From Streptomyces cadmiisoli (GTDB lineage: Bacteria > Actinomycetota > Actinomycetes > Streptomycetales > Streptomycetaceae), in assembly GCF_003261055.1 (NCBI RefSeq), contig NZ_CP030073.1, forward strand, positions 1,736,001 to 1,800,000: a DNA stretch of 64,000 bases, written 5' to 3'. Positions within the stretch are counted from its first letter, which is position 1. Each line of letters begins with the position of its first letter. Both the position numbers and the translations under genes were made by a program. This document shows, piece after piece, positions 35,045 through 44,544 of this stretch. The notes beneath the pieces are model-generated. The model saw only the letters and a list, made by a program, of their open reading frames with translations. It did no database searches and was not told the DNA's origin.

Positions 35045-37090
35045 ATGGCCTTCGACGACGAGAACCTGCCGATCCCCCCGGACACGTCCTGGTGGCACGC
35101 CTCCGTGGCCTTCCCCGACCCGCACTCGGACGCCGCCCAGGCCCTGGCGACCGCGCTGGCCGGGCGCCGCTTCCACTTCCTGCGCAAGGACGCCGGCGTG
35201 CGCCTGCGCACCGAACAGCCCGCCACCGGCCTGCTGGACCAGCTCGTCGCCGACCGCGTGATCACCGGCTGGACGGGCGGGATCTACGAGCCGGAGACCC
35301 ATGCCTTCGGCGGCCCCGAAGGTATGGAGGTCGCGCACGACGTGTTCTGCGCCGACAGTCCGGCCGCGCTCGCCGAGACCGGCACCGCCGGCGCCCGCGA
35401 GCGCAGCGTGATGCTGCTGTCCGCCATGATCCGCGAGGCCGGGCTGGACCCGTTCGAAGCCGGAGACGTGTACGCCCGGTGGGCCGCCCTGCGGCCCCCC
35501 GTCACCCCACCCCAGGGGACCGCGCTGGAGCAAGCCGTCTCCGCGATGCGGAGGCTGATGAACGCGGACGCGGCTCTGCGCCCGGAGCCGGAAGCGGGCT
35601 GGGTCGAGCGCGTCGCCGAGTTCGAGGACGCCGGCCGCCGCCTGCGCCGGCTCGCCGCAGACGGTCGACTGATACGCGGAATCCGGGGCGTCATCGCCCA
35701 TCACGCGATCTTCGCGTTCAACCGTGCGGGCGTGCCTGCCGAGACGCAGGCCGCCACCGCGTGGCTCGGCCGTCACGTCGCTTTCTCCGCCGGAGAAGGC
35801 GCTGACGTGTCTACCCCCAAGTCCGCCTCAGAGGACCCTAGCCTCCCTCGAATGGAGACCACCGTGACACCCGTAACCGACCCCAACCAGCTGCGCGAAG
35901 CCCTCGCCCAGCGGCTCGTCGACAGCGGCCACCTGCGCAGCAAGGCGGCCATCGACGCCTTCCGCACCACCGACCGGCACGCCTTCCTGCCCGGCGTCGA
36001 CCTGGAGAGCGCGTACAAGGAGGACGCCGTCCCGATCAAGCACGACGAGCACGGGGAGATGATCTCCTGCATCTCCGCGCCGTCCATCGTCGCCACCCAG
36101 CTCGAACAGCTCGGCGCCCAGCCCGGTCACAAGGTCCTGGAGGCTGGAGCCGCCACCGGCTACAACGCCGCCCTTCTCGGCAAGATCGTCTTCCCCGGCG
36201 GGCAGGTGTGGACCCTCGACGTCGACCAGGACCTCGTCTCCGGCGCGAGCAAGCACCTCGCCGAGGCCGGCGTCGACAACGCCACCGCGGTGATGGCCGA
36301 CGGCGCGGCCGGGCTGCCCGAGCACGCCCCCTACGACCGGATCATCTTCACCGTCGGCGCCGGCGACGTACCCGTGAAGATCCTCGACCAGCTCGCCCCC
36401 GGCGGACGCCTGGTCCTGCCGATGCGCATCCGCGGCAGCATCTCCCGATCCTTCGCTTTCGAACGCGACGGCGACACGTGGAAGACCGTCTCCTGCGAGA
36501 TGGCCACCTTCATCCCGCTGCGCAAGGGCGTCTGCGACGACGTGTACACCCTCGTACCGATGGCAGGCGAGGGCAACGTGCGCCTGGAGACGTTCAGCGA
36601 GCAGGACGTCGACCGCGACGCGCTGCGCTCCGTCCTCGACCAGCAGCAGACCAAGCTCTACACCGGGGTGAAGTTCCGGCAGGGCTCAGCCTGGGAGTGG
36701 CTGTACCTGTACCTGGCCTGCGTGCTGCCCAACGGCCTGTCCCGACTGCCGGGCCAGCGCCCCGGGTTCACCCCGCACTTCGGGTGGGGCTCCATGGCCG
36801 CCCTCGACGGCGGGTCGCTGGCATACCTGACCATCCGGGAGGGCGAGGACGAGCAGGGCCGGTACTGGGAAGTCGGCGTGATCGGCCACGGCGAGGGCAG
36901 CGCCGACCTCGCCGAGCGCGTCGTGAGCGAGATCCGCGCCTGGGACGCGACCGGCGGCAACGACGCCCCCGAGCCGGGCTTCCGGATGGCCGTCGCGGAC
37001 TCGCGAGACCGGCTGACGGCGGACGACGCCCGCTTCCTCGTCGACAAGCCCTACAGCCGACTCGTCATCGACTGGGCGCGCAAGGGCTGA
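35045..37090 (+). CDS. LanB elimination-type domain fused to PCMT-like O-methyltransferase (FxLD system)
   Basis: 681 residues from ATG 35045, with AAGGAG upstream. Residues 1-245 resemble the thiopeptide/SpaB C-terminal elimination domain: TSWWHASVAFPDPHSDAA, HFLRKDAGVRLRTEQ, GWTGGIYEPETHAFGGPEGM, AHDVFCADSPAAL. Residues from about 270 are a protein-L-isoaspartate methyltransferase-like domain with VLEAGAATGYNAALLGKIVF (SAM site) and SCISAPSIVATQLEQL. The methyltransferase family is linked in other lanthipeptides to Asp methylation followed by aspartimide or isoaspartate formation. Physical fusion to the elimination domain suggests coupled processing of one substrate. In-frame Met 270 has no ribosome site, supporting a true fusion. 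Confidence 0.9.
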   Translation: MAFDDENLPIPPDTSWWHASVAFPDPHSDAAQALATALAGRRFHFLRKDAGVRLRTEQPATGLLDQLVADRVITGWTGGIYEPETHAFGGPEGMEVAHDVFCADSPAALAETGTAGARERSVMLLSAMIREAGLDPFEAGDVYARWAALRPPVTPPQGTALEQAVSAMRRLMNADAALRPEPEAGWVERVAEFEDAGRRLRRLAADGRLIRGIRGVIAHHAIFAFNRAGVPAETQAATAWLGRHVAFSAGEGADVSTPKSASEDPSLPRMETTVTPVTDPNQLREALAQRLVDSGHLRSKAAIDAFRTTDRHAFLPGVDLESAYKEDAVPIKHDEHGEMISCISAPSIVATQLEQLGAQPGHKVLEAGAATGYNAALLGKIVFPGGQVWTLDVDQDLVSGASKHLAEAGVDNATAVMADGAAGLPEHAPYDRIIFTVGAGDVPVKILDQLAPGGRLVLPMRIRGSISRSFAFERDGDTWKTVSCEMATFIPLRKGVCDDVYTLVPMAGEGNVRLETFSEQDVDRDALRSVLDQQQTKLYTGVKFRQGSAWEWLYLYLACVLPNGLSRLPGQRPGFTPHFGWGSMAALDGGSLAYLTIREGEDEQGRYWEVGVIGHGEGSADLAERVVSEIRAWDATGGNDAPEPGFRMAVADSRDRLTADDARFLVDKPYSRLVIDWARKG

Positions 37091-37094
37091 GCCG

Positions 37095-38207
37095 ATGATC
37101 CCCGCGATAGCCAGCCGCATCCCCCTGGTCCGCCGCACCAAGGCGCCCGCGCTCCCCTTGGAGGAGCGCATCAACCACCTCACCGGGCTGACCGTCGCGC
37201 CCGCAGGTGCGAGCCACCACGACCTGGTGGCCCGCGCCTGCGGGGTCCTCAACTACGCCGCGCTCATCGCCTCCGATGTCGGCCTGCCCGACCTGGCTGA
37301 GGATCTGTGCTGGCGCCAGCACCAGGTCTTCGCCGACGCCGGACGCCTGAGCGGACCGATCGCTGTCATGTCGCTGATGCCGCTGGTCAACCTCTCCCGG
37401 CTGCTGACCCGGGACGGCCAGGGCGAGGCCGCCTACGACCTGCTGGACCGCCTCAACCGCGCCGCGCGGCAGCGGGAGAAGACCGAGATCGATGGCCACA
37501 CCGTCGACCTCTCGACCCTGACCGGCACGGACGAGGATCACCGCGCGGTGTGCCAGGAGCTGTACGTCACCCTCCTCGTGGACGGCGCCCGCGCCCTCGC
37601 CTGCATCGGCCGGTGGGCCGAGGCCGCCGACGCCATGACCCAGCACCGCGGCATCGGCAACCGGCTCCTCGACGGCCGCCAGATCAAGATCATGGCCCTG
37701 ATGGAACAGGGCCTGGACCAACAGGCCCGCGACCTGATCGACACCACCCAGCCCACGGAGCCTTGGGAGGGAGCCATCGCCCTCCTCCTGCACGCCCACT
37801 GCCGGCCCGTAGACACCCCCGTCCCTGAACCCGACCTCGACCGCACCCTTGATGAGGCCGTCCAGCTCCTTGCCCACCCCGATCCGCCGACTGCCGCCTT
37901 CCAGACCCGGACGGGCCTGTCAGCCCTGGAACTGGACCGCACCGGACGACATGCCGCCCCCATACTCGACTCCCTCATCAGCGTCGCCCGACTCGACGCC
38001 TACGCCGCACGAGACGCACTGCACCACCCCGTCGCCGCGTCCGCCCTGGACGACGGGGCGACAGACGCGCTCAACGCGGTGATCACCGCGGCCGGACTGG
38101 GATCCGGCGTCCTGTCCGCCCACCACCATGAGGCTCTGACGGGCGCGGTCGGCCACGCCGAGACAGAACTGGAAAGGCTGCTGCAGGCCGAACCAGATCC
38201 CAGATAA
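37095..38207 (+). CDS. Helical-repeat (TPR-like) protein of the lanthipeptide cluster
   Basis: 370 residues from ATG 37095, only 4 bases after the previous stop, so it is co-transcribed with the FxLD enzymes. Sequence is almost all helical with TPR-like periodicity (LNYAALIASDVGLPDLAEDL, LVNLSRLLTRDGQGEAAYDL, ALACIGRWAEAADAMTQH). No catalytic motif, membrane segment or DNA-binding motif is apparent. It might be a scaffold, a maturation helper or a regulator. A hairpin about 100 bases after its stop ends the unit. Confidence 0.7.
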   Translation: MIPAIASRIPLVRRTKAPALPLEERINHLTGLTVAPAGASHHDLVARACGVLNYAALIASDVGLPDLAEDLCWRQHQVFADAGRLSGPIAVMSLMPLVNLSRLLTRDGQGEAAYDLLDRLNRAARQREKTEIDGHTVDLSTLTGTDEDHRAVCQELYVTLLVDGARALACIGRWAEAADAMTQHRGIGNRLLDGRQIKIMALMEQGLDQQARDLIDTTQPTEPWEGAIALLLHAHCRPVDTPVPEPDLDRTLDEAVQLLAHPDPPTAAFQTRTGLSALELDRTGRHAAPILDSLISVARLDAYAARDALHHPVAASALDDGATDALNAVITAAGLGSGVLSAHHHEALTGAVGHAETELERLLQAEPDPR

Positions 38208-38303
38208 GAGGGGACGACCCGGGATGCCCCCGTGCTGCCCACGCTGTTTGGCGGTGTCGGCGTTTCGGCCATTTCCTGCCCGCAGCCGCTCCAAGCCAGA
38301 CCA

Positions 38304-38328
38304 GGGATCCCGCGCCCGCGGGGTTCCC
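38304..38328 (+). terminator. Probable terminator after the lanthipeptide enzyme genes
   Basis: CCCGCG (38309-38314) pairs with CGCGGG (38317-38322), and the stem extends with GGGA against TTCCC across one wobble and a bulge. It lies between the helical-repeat gene and the ABC exporter, which therefore probably has its own promoter. Confidence 0.5.
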
Positions 38329-38439
38329 TGACGCAGGAAATAGCGGGCTCCCCAGCACGACCGAATGACGTGTGTTCGATATCGCAGCCGTGTCGTTAGA
38401 CCTCACGACTCTGCCGCAGCGACCGTCCTAGGGGGAACG

Positions 38440-40380
38440 ATGACCTCGGCCATTACGCAGGACCAGCCGCCGCAACCGCCCAAGAAGACCGCGCCGGACG
38501 ACGAACCGCAGGAGGCCGGTGTTCGAGAGGAGGAATACCTCTACCGCGACGAGTCACGGCTCCAGGCCGGCTCCCTGCTGACCTCCCGCACCATGGCGCG
38601 GCGCCTGCCCTCGCTCGTGTGGCGCTCGGTGCAGATGGCCTGGCGCGTGGACCGCGGCGCGACCATCGGACTGCTGGTGTGCCAGATCGGGACGGGTGTC
38701 CTCGCGGCCCTCGGCCTCCTGGCCGTCACAGGCACGATCACCGCGCTGATCGCCTCGGGCGACATCACCGAGCGGCTGTGGGACGCCGCCCCGCAGCTGG
38801 CCGTGATCGCCGCCGCCGCTGGCCTGCGCGCGCTGCTGGGCATCATCGTCGTCTGGCTGACCGGCCGTCTGCGACCGGTGCTCGGCCGGGCAGCGGAGCT
38901 GACGATGATCGAGGCCGCGCTCGGCGCGGAATTGGCCGCCAACAACAAGCCCGGCTACAACGACGCCTACGACATCGCCGACCGCGGCGCCCAGGTCACC
39001 CCCGACCTCGTCGAAGAAGCGCAGGACGTCCTCGCGGCCACCGCCACGCTCGCGGCCGGCGCCACCGTCCTGACCGTCCTGCACCCCCTGCTCCTTCCCC
39101 TGCTCTTCCTCGCCTGCCTGCCGCAGGCCGCCGCCTACGTCCGCTCCGCCCGCGTGCTCTACCTCGCCGGGCTGGAGACCTCCGGGCGGCGCCGGATGCT
39201 GGGCAAGCTGCGCTGGCACATGGCCTATCAGGAGTCCAGTGAGGAGATGCGCGCCTGCCTGGCCGGCCCCTTCCTGATCGGCCGGTACCGGCGGCTGGCC
39301 GCCTCGGTCAACGCGGCCGAACGAAAAGCCGCGAACGCCGGTGCCTGGATGGGACTGGCCGGAGCCGTGGCCGGCGGGATCGCCTCGACCGCGGTGTGGG
39401 CGGCGCTGCTGTGGCTCCTGGCCTCCGGGCGGATGAGTCTGGCGGCCGGCGGCGGCGCCGTCTTCGCTCTCCAGACCGCCACCGGCTCGGTGCGCGGCAT
39501 CATCAACGGCGGGGCCCGCCTGGTGCGCACCGGCTGGTACGTGCAGGACTGGCAGAACTTCCTCGACAACGCCCACGGCCAGGCCATGACCGACTCCCGC
39601 GGCACCGCGCCCGTGGCCGTGCCCCCGGAGCGTTTCGAGGTCCGCGACGTCACCTACCGCTACGACGGCGCCCCGAAGGACAGCCTGAGCAACGTCTCCC
39701 TGCACGTGCGGCGCGGGGAGATCGTGGCGCTGGTCGGGGAGAACGGCTCCGGCAAGACGACCCTCTCGCGCCTGCTGTGCGGGCTGCTGCTGCCCACCGA
39801 GGGCGACGTGGCCTGGGACCACGCCTCCACCGCGGACCTGCACCCGTGGGGGTCGTGGGAGCACGTCGCGCTGGTCCCGCAGAAGTTCACGTACCTGCCG
39901 CTGACGATGCGCGACAACATCACGTTCGGGCAGGGCGACACCAGCGACGCGGCCCTGCTAGCCGCCTGCGAGGCGTCCGGCGCCGCGGAGATGCTGCCGG
40001 GCCTCCGCTCCGGCCTGAACACCCTCCTGACCAGCGAGTGGTTCGGCGGACAGCAGCTCTCCGGCGGGCAGTGGCAGCGCCTGGTCCTCACTCGCGCGTT
40101 CCACCGGCAGGCGGCGCTGCTGGTGATGGATGAACCCACGGCCGCCCTCGACGCCCGCGCAGAGCACCGGATCTTCGCCGGCCTGCGCGAACTGGCCAAG
40201 GACCGCGCCATCCTGCTGATCACGCACCGCCTCACCAACGTGGCCGTCGCCGACCGGATCGTGGTCCTGGACGAAGGGCGGATCGTCCAGGAGGGCACCT
40301 ACGCCCAGCTCACCCAGGAGCCAGGTCTCTTCCGGACCCTGTGGGAGCTGCAGCGCCGGATGAGCGGCGACACCCCCTGA
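38440..40380 (+). CDS. ABC exporter (fused permease and ATPase)
   Basis: 646 residues from ATG 38440, with AGGGGGAA upstream. The N-terminal half has about six membrane segments (GLLVCQIGTGVLAALGLLAV, LAVIAAAAGLRALLGIIVVW, VLTVLHPLLLPLLFLACLPQ, AGAVAGGIASTAVWAALLWL). The ATPase half has Walker A VGENGSGKTT, Q loop VPQKFTY, signature LSGGQWQR and Walker B LLVMDEPTA, with the switch His in ITHRLTN. No N-terminal C39 peptidase is present, so it cannot cleave the leader itself. It is the likely exporter of the matured peptide and may give self-resistance. Confidence 0.9.
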   Translation: MTSAITQDQPPQPPKKTAPDDEPQEAGVREEEYLYRDESRLQAGSLLTSRTMARRLPSLVWRSVQMAWRVDRGATIGLLVCQIGTGVLAALGLLAVTGTITALIASGDITERLWDAAPQLAVIAAAAGLRALLGIIVVWLTGRLRPVLGRAAELTMIEAALGAELAANNKPGYNDAYDIADRGAQVTPDLVEEAQDVLAATATLAAGATVLTVLHPLLLPLLFLACLPQAAAYVRSARVLYLAGLETSGRRRMLGKLRWHMAYQESSEEMRACLAGPFLIGRYRRLAASVNAAERKAANAGAWMGLAGAVAGGIASTAVWAALLWLLASGRMSLAAGGGAVFALQTATGSVRGIINGGARLVRTGWYVQDWQNFLDNAHGQAMTDSRGTAPVAVPPERFEVRDVTYRYDGAPKDSLSNVSLHVRRGEIVALVGENGSGKTTLSRLLCGLLLPTEGDVAWDHASTADLHPWGSWEHVALVPQKFTYLPLTMRDNITFGQGDTSDAALLAACEASGAAEMLPGLRSGLNTLLTSEWFGGQQLSGGQWQRLVLTRAFHRQAALLVMDEPTAALDARAEHRIFAGLRELAKDRAILLITHRLTNVAVADRIVVLDEGRIVQEGTYAQLTQEPGLFRTLWELQRRMSGDTP

Positions 40381-40491
40381 TCACCCGGCCCGTGCGAGGC
40401 CACCGTTCTGCCAGGCAGAGACACAGGGCCGCTCCCGATGCTCCCTCCGCTCCACGTCCGAACCCGCCCAACTAGCCCCGGAAGGAATGCC

Positions 40492-41786
40492 GTGACGACT
40501 CCACCGGCTACGAAAGTTAGCGACGTGAGCGAGCTTCGCCACCAGCTCGTCGAGCAACTCCGCGCCGACAACCACATCCGCACCGCCGCTGTCGAGCGCG
40601 CCTTCCGAACCGTGCCCCGGCACGTCTTCGCTCCCGACGTCGCTGTGGAAGCGGCGTACGCCAAGGCATCATCCCCACCCGCCACGCGCCCGACGGCCGG
40701 GTGATCAGCTCCGTTTCCGCACCGTGGCTACAGGCCGACATGCTCGAAGCCGCTCGCATTCGGCCTGGCCACCGTGTCCTGGAGATTGGCTCCGGGGGCT
40801 ACAACGCCGCCCTCATGGCCGAACTCGTCGGCCCGGCCGGGCACGTCACCACCCTCGACATCGACCCTGCCGTCGCCGAGAGGGCCACCCGCCTCCTCAG
40901 CGAGAACGGATACGACCAAGTCCACGTCGTCACCGCCGACGCCGAGCACCTGCCCACCGGTGTAGTTCCGAACGGCGGCTTCGACGCCGTCGTGGTCACC
41001 GTCGACACCTGGGACCTGCCCTGGATCGACGCCCTGGCCGAAGGCGGCCGTCTCATTGCACCGCTGCGTCTGTACGGCTACCACTGGGCCATCGGCTTCA
41101 CCAGGGACAATGGGGCACTGCACAGCGACGAGCCCCTCATCGTCTGCGGCTTCGTCGCCATGCAGGGCGACGGCGCCTGGCAGACGAACCGCCGCGCCGT
41201 CCCCGGCACCGGAGTCCACCTGTCCTGGGAAGACGGCACCCCGCTGCCCGTCGACCAACTCGCCCCAGCCCTCGCCTACGAGCCGACCGTCACCCGCACC
41301 AACATCACCGTCCGCGGTCAGGAACCCTTCGACGCCCTCACCCTCTACCTCGCCGGCGCCCTGCCCGGCTTCTGCCGCCTGGAGGTCGACCCCGACGGCG
41401 ACAACCAGGTCCTGAACCCGCCGCCCCAGCACTGGCCCGGCGCCGCCATCGTCCGCGGACCCTCCCTCGCCCGGCTGGCCACCGAACGCATCGGCGACGG
41501 AGACGACGGCAAGGGCCTGTACGAGTTCGTCGTCCACGGCCATGGCGCCCAAGGCGACGTCGCCGCGCAGGAGATGGCCGAGCAGGTACGCCACTGGCAG
41601 CGTAACCACCGCGGCGCCCGCTGCCCCCTCATCACCGCCCGCCCGACAGCCGACTGTGCTCCGGCAGACACGGACCACGAACCGCACGTGTTCGCCAAGA
41701 AGCACACCCGTATCACCGTGGACTGGCCGATCGTTCCCAGCAGCGCTGCCCAGCTCACCGACCCGGGGAGCTGCAGCGCCCGATGA
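40492..41786 (+). pseudogene. Frameshifted second PCMT-type methyltransferase (FxLD-like)
   Basis: GTG 40492 has GGAAGGA upstream and begins a PCMT-like chain (VSELRHQLVEQLRADNHIRT, VERAFRTVPRHVFAPDVAVE). Frame continuity breaks at 40666-40667: after AYAK the expected sequence IIPTRHAPDGRVISSVSAPW appears in another frame, one base missing. The rest carries GHRVLEIGSGGYNAALMAEL (SAM site) and the family C-terminus to 41786. The first frame stops at 40704. It is either a recent pseudogene, a sequencing error or a programmed shift; the otherwise intact sequence suggests recent change. Its closest relative here is the methyltransferase half of the upstream fusion. Confidence 0.8.
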
Positions 41787-41862
41787 ACGGCGGTGCCTCC
41801 TGATCACCGCTCGCCCGCCCGCGCTGCACTCGCCCGTCCACCGTCTCGGAAGGCAGAGCTAC

Positions 41863-43002
41863 GTGACCTCTCCCGTCTCCCCTTCGGATCACGTCACACC
41901 ACATGCCGCCCTGTCCACGGGACAGCAGGCCGCATCCCGGCACGCAGTATGGGTCGGCGCCGCCGCGATCATCACCGACGAGGTCGGCCGGGTCCTGCTG
42001 GTGCACCCCACCTACCGCGAGGACGGCTCGTGGCTGCTGCCCGGAGGCGTCGTCGAACCCGGCGAACATCCGGACGTCACTTGCCGCCGCGAGATCACCG
42101 AGGAACTGGGCCTGGCAAACCTGCCCCTGGCAGGCGTGCTCGCAGTCCACTCCCTCTCCCCGCACCACCCCGACATTCAGCCCGGCGCTCTCTTCCCCGG
42201 GGAGATCCGGTTCGTCTTCGACGGGGGAACCCTCTGCCCCGACCAGGTCGAGGCCATCCGCCTGCCGCGCGAGGAGCTGTCCGAGTTCGCCTTCCTGGAG
42301 ACCCGGGACGCGGTACAGCGGCTGCGCCCTGTGGACGGGCAGATCATGCTCGCCGCCTACCGTGCCCGGCTCGGGAACACCGCCACCGCCCAACTCGCCG
42401 ACGGCCGACACATCTTCGATGTCCCGGCGCTGGACCGCCATGACGTGCACGTCCGCTACCGGCCTTTGTGGGACAGCCCTCTCAACCGCGGCCCCGTCCC
42501 TGAGCGGCTCCCCGTGCAGCAAGCCTGGGCGTGGTGCTTCGTCCCGGACGGCCGGGTCGTCCTCGTGGCCGACCCCGGCCCTCGTGGCGCCCTGCCGATG
42601 CTGCCCGGCGGCACCGTGGAGACGACCGACACGACGCCCGAGGACACCCTGCATCGCGAAGCCGCCGAGGAAGCCCAACTCACCCTGGCCGATCCGGTAC
42701 GACTGGGCTGGGTGCTGGACGAGACCGGCGAGGTCTACGGCGGAGTGGGGCCCAACGCCCGGCTCCGCCTTGCCGCCCGGGTCACCGCCATCGGGCCTGC
42801 GACCGCCGACCCCGCCACCGGGCGCCCTTTCGCCCGCCTGCTCGCCACCCCCGCCCAGGCAGCCGCTCTCCTGGGATGGGGCCCGCCCGGAGCGCGGCAA
42901 GCCCTGCTCGCCGCGGAGACAGCCCGGAAGCGGTGGCGCCTGCCCATGGCTCGCGCCGCCGCCATCGAGGAAGTCCCGCCGGAGGGGATGCGGCTGAGCT
43001 GA
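41863..43002 (+). CDS. Protein with two NUDIX domains
   Basis: 379 residues from GTG 41863, preceded by GGAAGG. The first NUDIX box is GGVVEPGEHPDVTCRREITE followed by ELGL; the second is GGTVETTDTTPEDTLHREAA followed by EEAQL, with Gln in place of the usual Gly near its end. Strands before each box (WVGAAAIITDEVGRVLLVHP and AWCFVPDGRVVLVADPG) fit the fold. NUDIX enzymes hydrolyse nucleoside diphosphate-linked substrates. Substrate cannot be read from the boxes. It is the first of four NUDIX proteins in the block. Confidence 0.9.
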   Translation: MTSPVSPSDHVTPHAALSTGQQAASRHAVWVGAAAIITDEVGRVLLVHPTYREDGSWLLPGGVVEPGEHPDVTCRREITEELGLANLPLAGVLAVHSLSPHHPDIQPGALFPGEIRFVFDGGTLCPDQVEAIRLPREELSEFAFLETRDAVQRLRPVDGQIMLAAYRARLGNTATAQLADGRHIFDVPALDRHDVHVRYRPLWDSPLNRGPVPERLPVQQAWAWCFVPDGRVVLVADPGPRGALPMLPGGTVETTDTTPEDTLHREAAEEAQLTLADPVRLGWVLDETGEVYGGVGPNARLRLAARVTAIGPATADPATGRPFARLLATPAQAAALLGWGPPGARQALLAAETARKRWRLPMARAAAIEEVPPEGMRLS

Positions 43003-43059
43003 CACGAACGACCACCCCGCCTCGACTCGTCCCGCTCCACGCACCTCTGAGGTAGCCCC

Positions 43060-44544
43060 ATGCCGTTGTCGCACGACCACATCCGCACCACCGTCGAGAC
43101 CTACCTCGCTCGCCACCCTCACGAGCGCGAGCAGCTCGGCGGCCTCCTGGACGCCCTAGACCGGCCCACCGACATCGCCAGCCGCTCCACCTTCACCGGG
43201 CACGTCACCTGCGGCGCGATCGTCGTCGACCCGCTCGGCCGCGTTCTGCACGTGCTGCACCTGGCGAGCGGGAAGGTCCTCGCCCCCGGCGGACACGCCG
43301 AGCCCGTCGACGAGTCCCTGGCAGCAGCGGCGCTGCGGGAGCTGCACGAGGAGACCGGGATCCCGCCCCAGGCCGTGGCACCGTGGCCCGGCTACGAGGC
43401 CGTGCCGTTCGACATCGACATCCACGACATCGACGCCCACCCGGGCAAAGGCGAACCCGGCCACCAGCACTTCGACCTCCGGTTTCTCTTCCGCCTGCAC
43501 GCCGCGACCGAGGCGCCGGTGGTGCTGCAGGAAGAAGAGGTCAGCAGCATCGAGTGGCGGCCCGTGGACAGGGTGACCTCCCCCTCCCTGCGCGAGAAGC
43601 TGCTCAAGCTCACAGCGGAGACCGAACCGCAGACCGCCAACGCCTCCGCCCTGATCTACAACGACCGCGGCGAGTACCTGCTCCACTTGCGCGACTACTT
43701 CCCCGGCCGGATCTGGGAGCCGGGCATGTGGTCCCTGCTGGGCGGCGGTCGAGAGCCCCAGGACGCCACCCTGGAACACACCGTGCGGCGTGAACTGGCC
43801 GAGGAAGCCGGCCTCGACATCGCCGACCTGACCCCGTTCGGCACCGAGTACGCCTCCGACGACGCTGGCGCGAGCGTGCCCATCGCCATCTACGCCGGCC
43901 GCTGGAACGGCGATCCCCGCGAACTCCGCCTGACGGAAGGGGTGATGCTGGCCTGGTTCGCCCCCGACGACCTCCACCGCCTGCGCATCGCAGACACCAC
44001 CAGCGACCTCGTACGGCGCCACGCCGCCAGCCTCCCGGCCAGCACCGCGCCGCAGAGCGGGCCCTCATCGCACGAGGAGCGCCGCCCAGCTTCGCCGCAC
44101 GGCACGGTCCTCAACGTCATCGGCGTCCACCTCTACCTGGAGCGGCCCGACGGGACGGTACTGCTCGGGCTGCGCCACCCCAACTCCGCCTTCGCGCCGT
44201 CCACCTGGCACGCCCTGGCCGGCCACTGCGAGCAGGAGAGCGCCATCACCTGCCTGATCAGGGAGGCCCGAGAGGAAGCCGGCCTGCACATCGAGCGACG
44301 GGACGTCGAACTCGTCCACGTCGTCCACCACGTCGACAAGGCTGGGGACCGGCCCCGCATGGGCCTGTTCTTCCGCGCCCGGACCTGGAGCGGCGAACCG
44401 GAACTGCGCGAGCCGGACAAGTGCACCCAGTGGAAGTTCTGGGACCCCGCCGCGCTCCCCGACGACCTCGTCCCCTACACCCGGGTGGCCATCGGAAAGA
44501 TCCAGAACGGGGAGCTGTACAGCGAGACGGGCTGGCCCGCATGA
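43060..44544 (+). CDS. Protein with three NUDIX domains
   Basis: 494 residues from ATG 43060. Three boxes are visible: GGHAEPVDESLAAAALRELH then EETGI; GGGREPQDATLEHTVRRELA then EEAGL; and AGHCEQESAITCLIREAREE then AGL. The third begins with Ala rather than Gly, but its catalytic RExxEE is intact. Three NUDIX domains in one chain is rare. The middle region HLRDYFPGRIWEPGMWSLLG resembles NTP- or 8-oxo-dGTP-type NUDIX enzymes, but substrate is uncertain. Its stop overlaps the kinase-VanX gene (ATGA). Confidence 0.9.
   Translation: MPLSHDHIRTTVETYLARHPHEREQLGGLLDALDRPTDIASRSTFTGHVTCGAIVVDPLGRVLHVLHLASGKVLAPGGHAEPVDESLAAAALRELHEETGIPPQAVAPWPGYEAVPFDIDIHDIDAHPGKGEPGHQHFDLRFLFRLHAATEAPVVLQEEEVSSIEWRPVDRVTSPSLREKLLKLTAETEPQTANASALIYNDRGEYLLHLRDYFPGRIWEPGMWSLLGGGREPQDATLEHTVRRELAEEAGLDIADLTPFGTEYASDDAGASVPIAIYAGRWNGDPRELRLTEGVMLAWFAPDDLHRLRIADTTSDLVRRHAASLPASTAPQSGPSSHEERRPASPHGTVLNVIGVHLYLERPDGTVLLGLRHPNSAFAPSTWHALAGHCEQESAITCLIREAREEAGLHIERRDVELVHVVHHVDKAGDRPRMGLFFRARTWSGEPELREPDKCTQWKFWDPAALPDDLVPYTRVAIGKIQNGELYSETGWPA

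Noticed and set aside
33611..35776. Long minus-strand open frame opposite LanC
   Set aside because: No family motif, and the + strand carries intact LanC and elimination-domain motifs.
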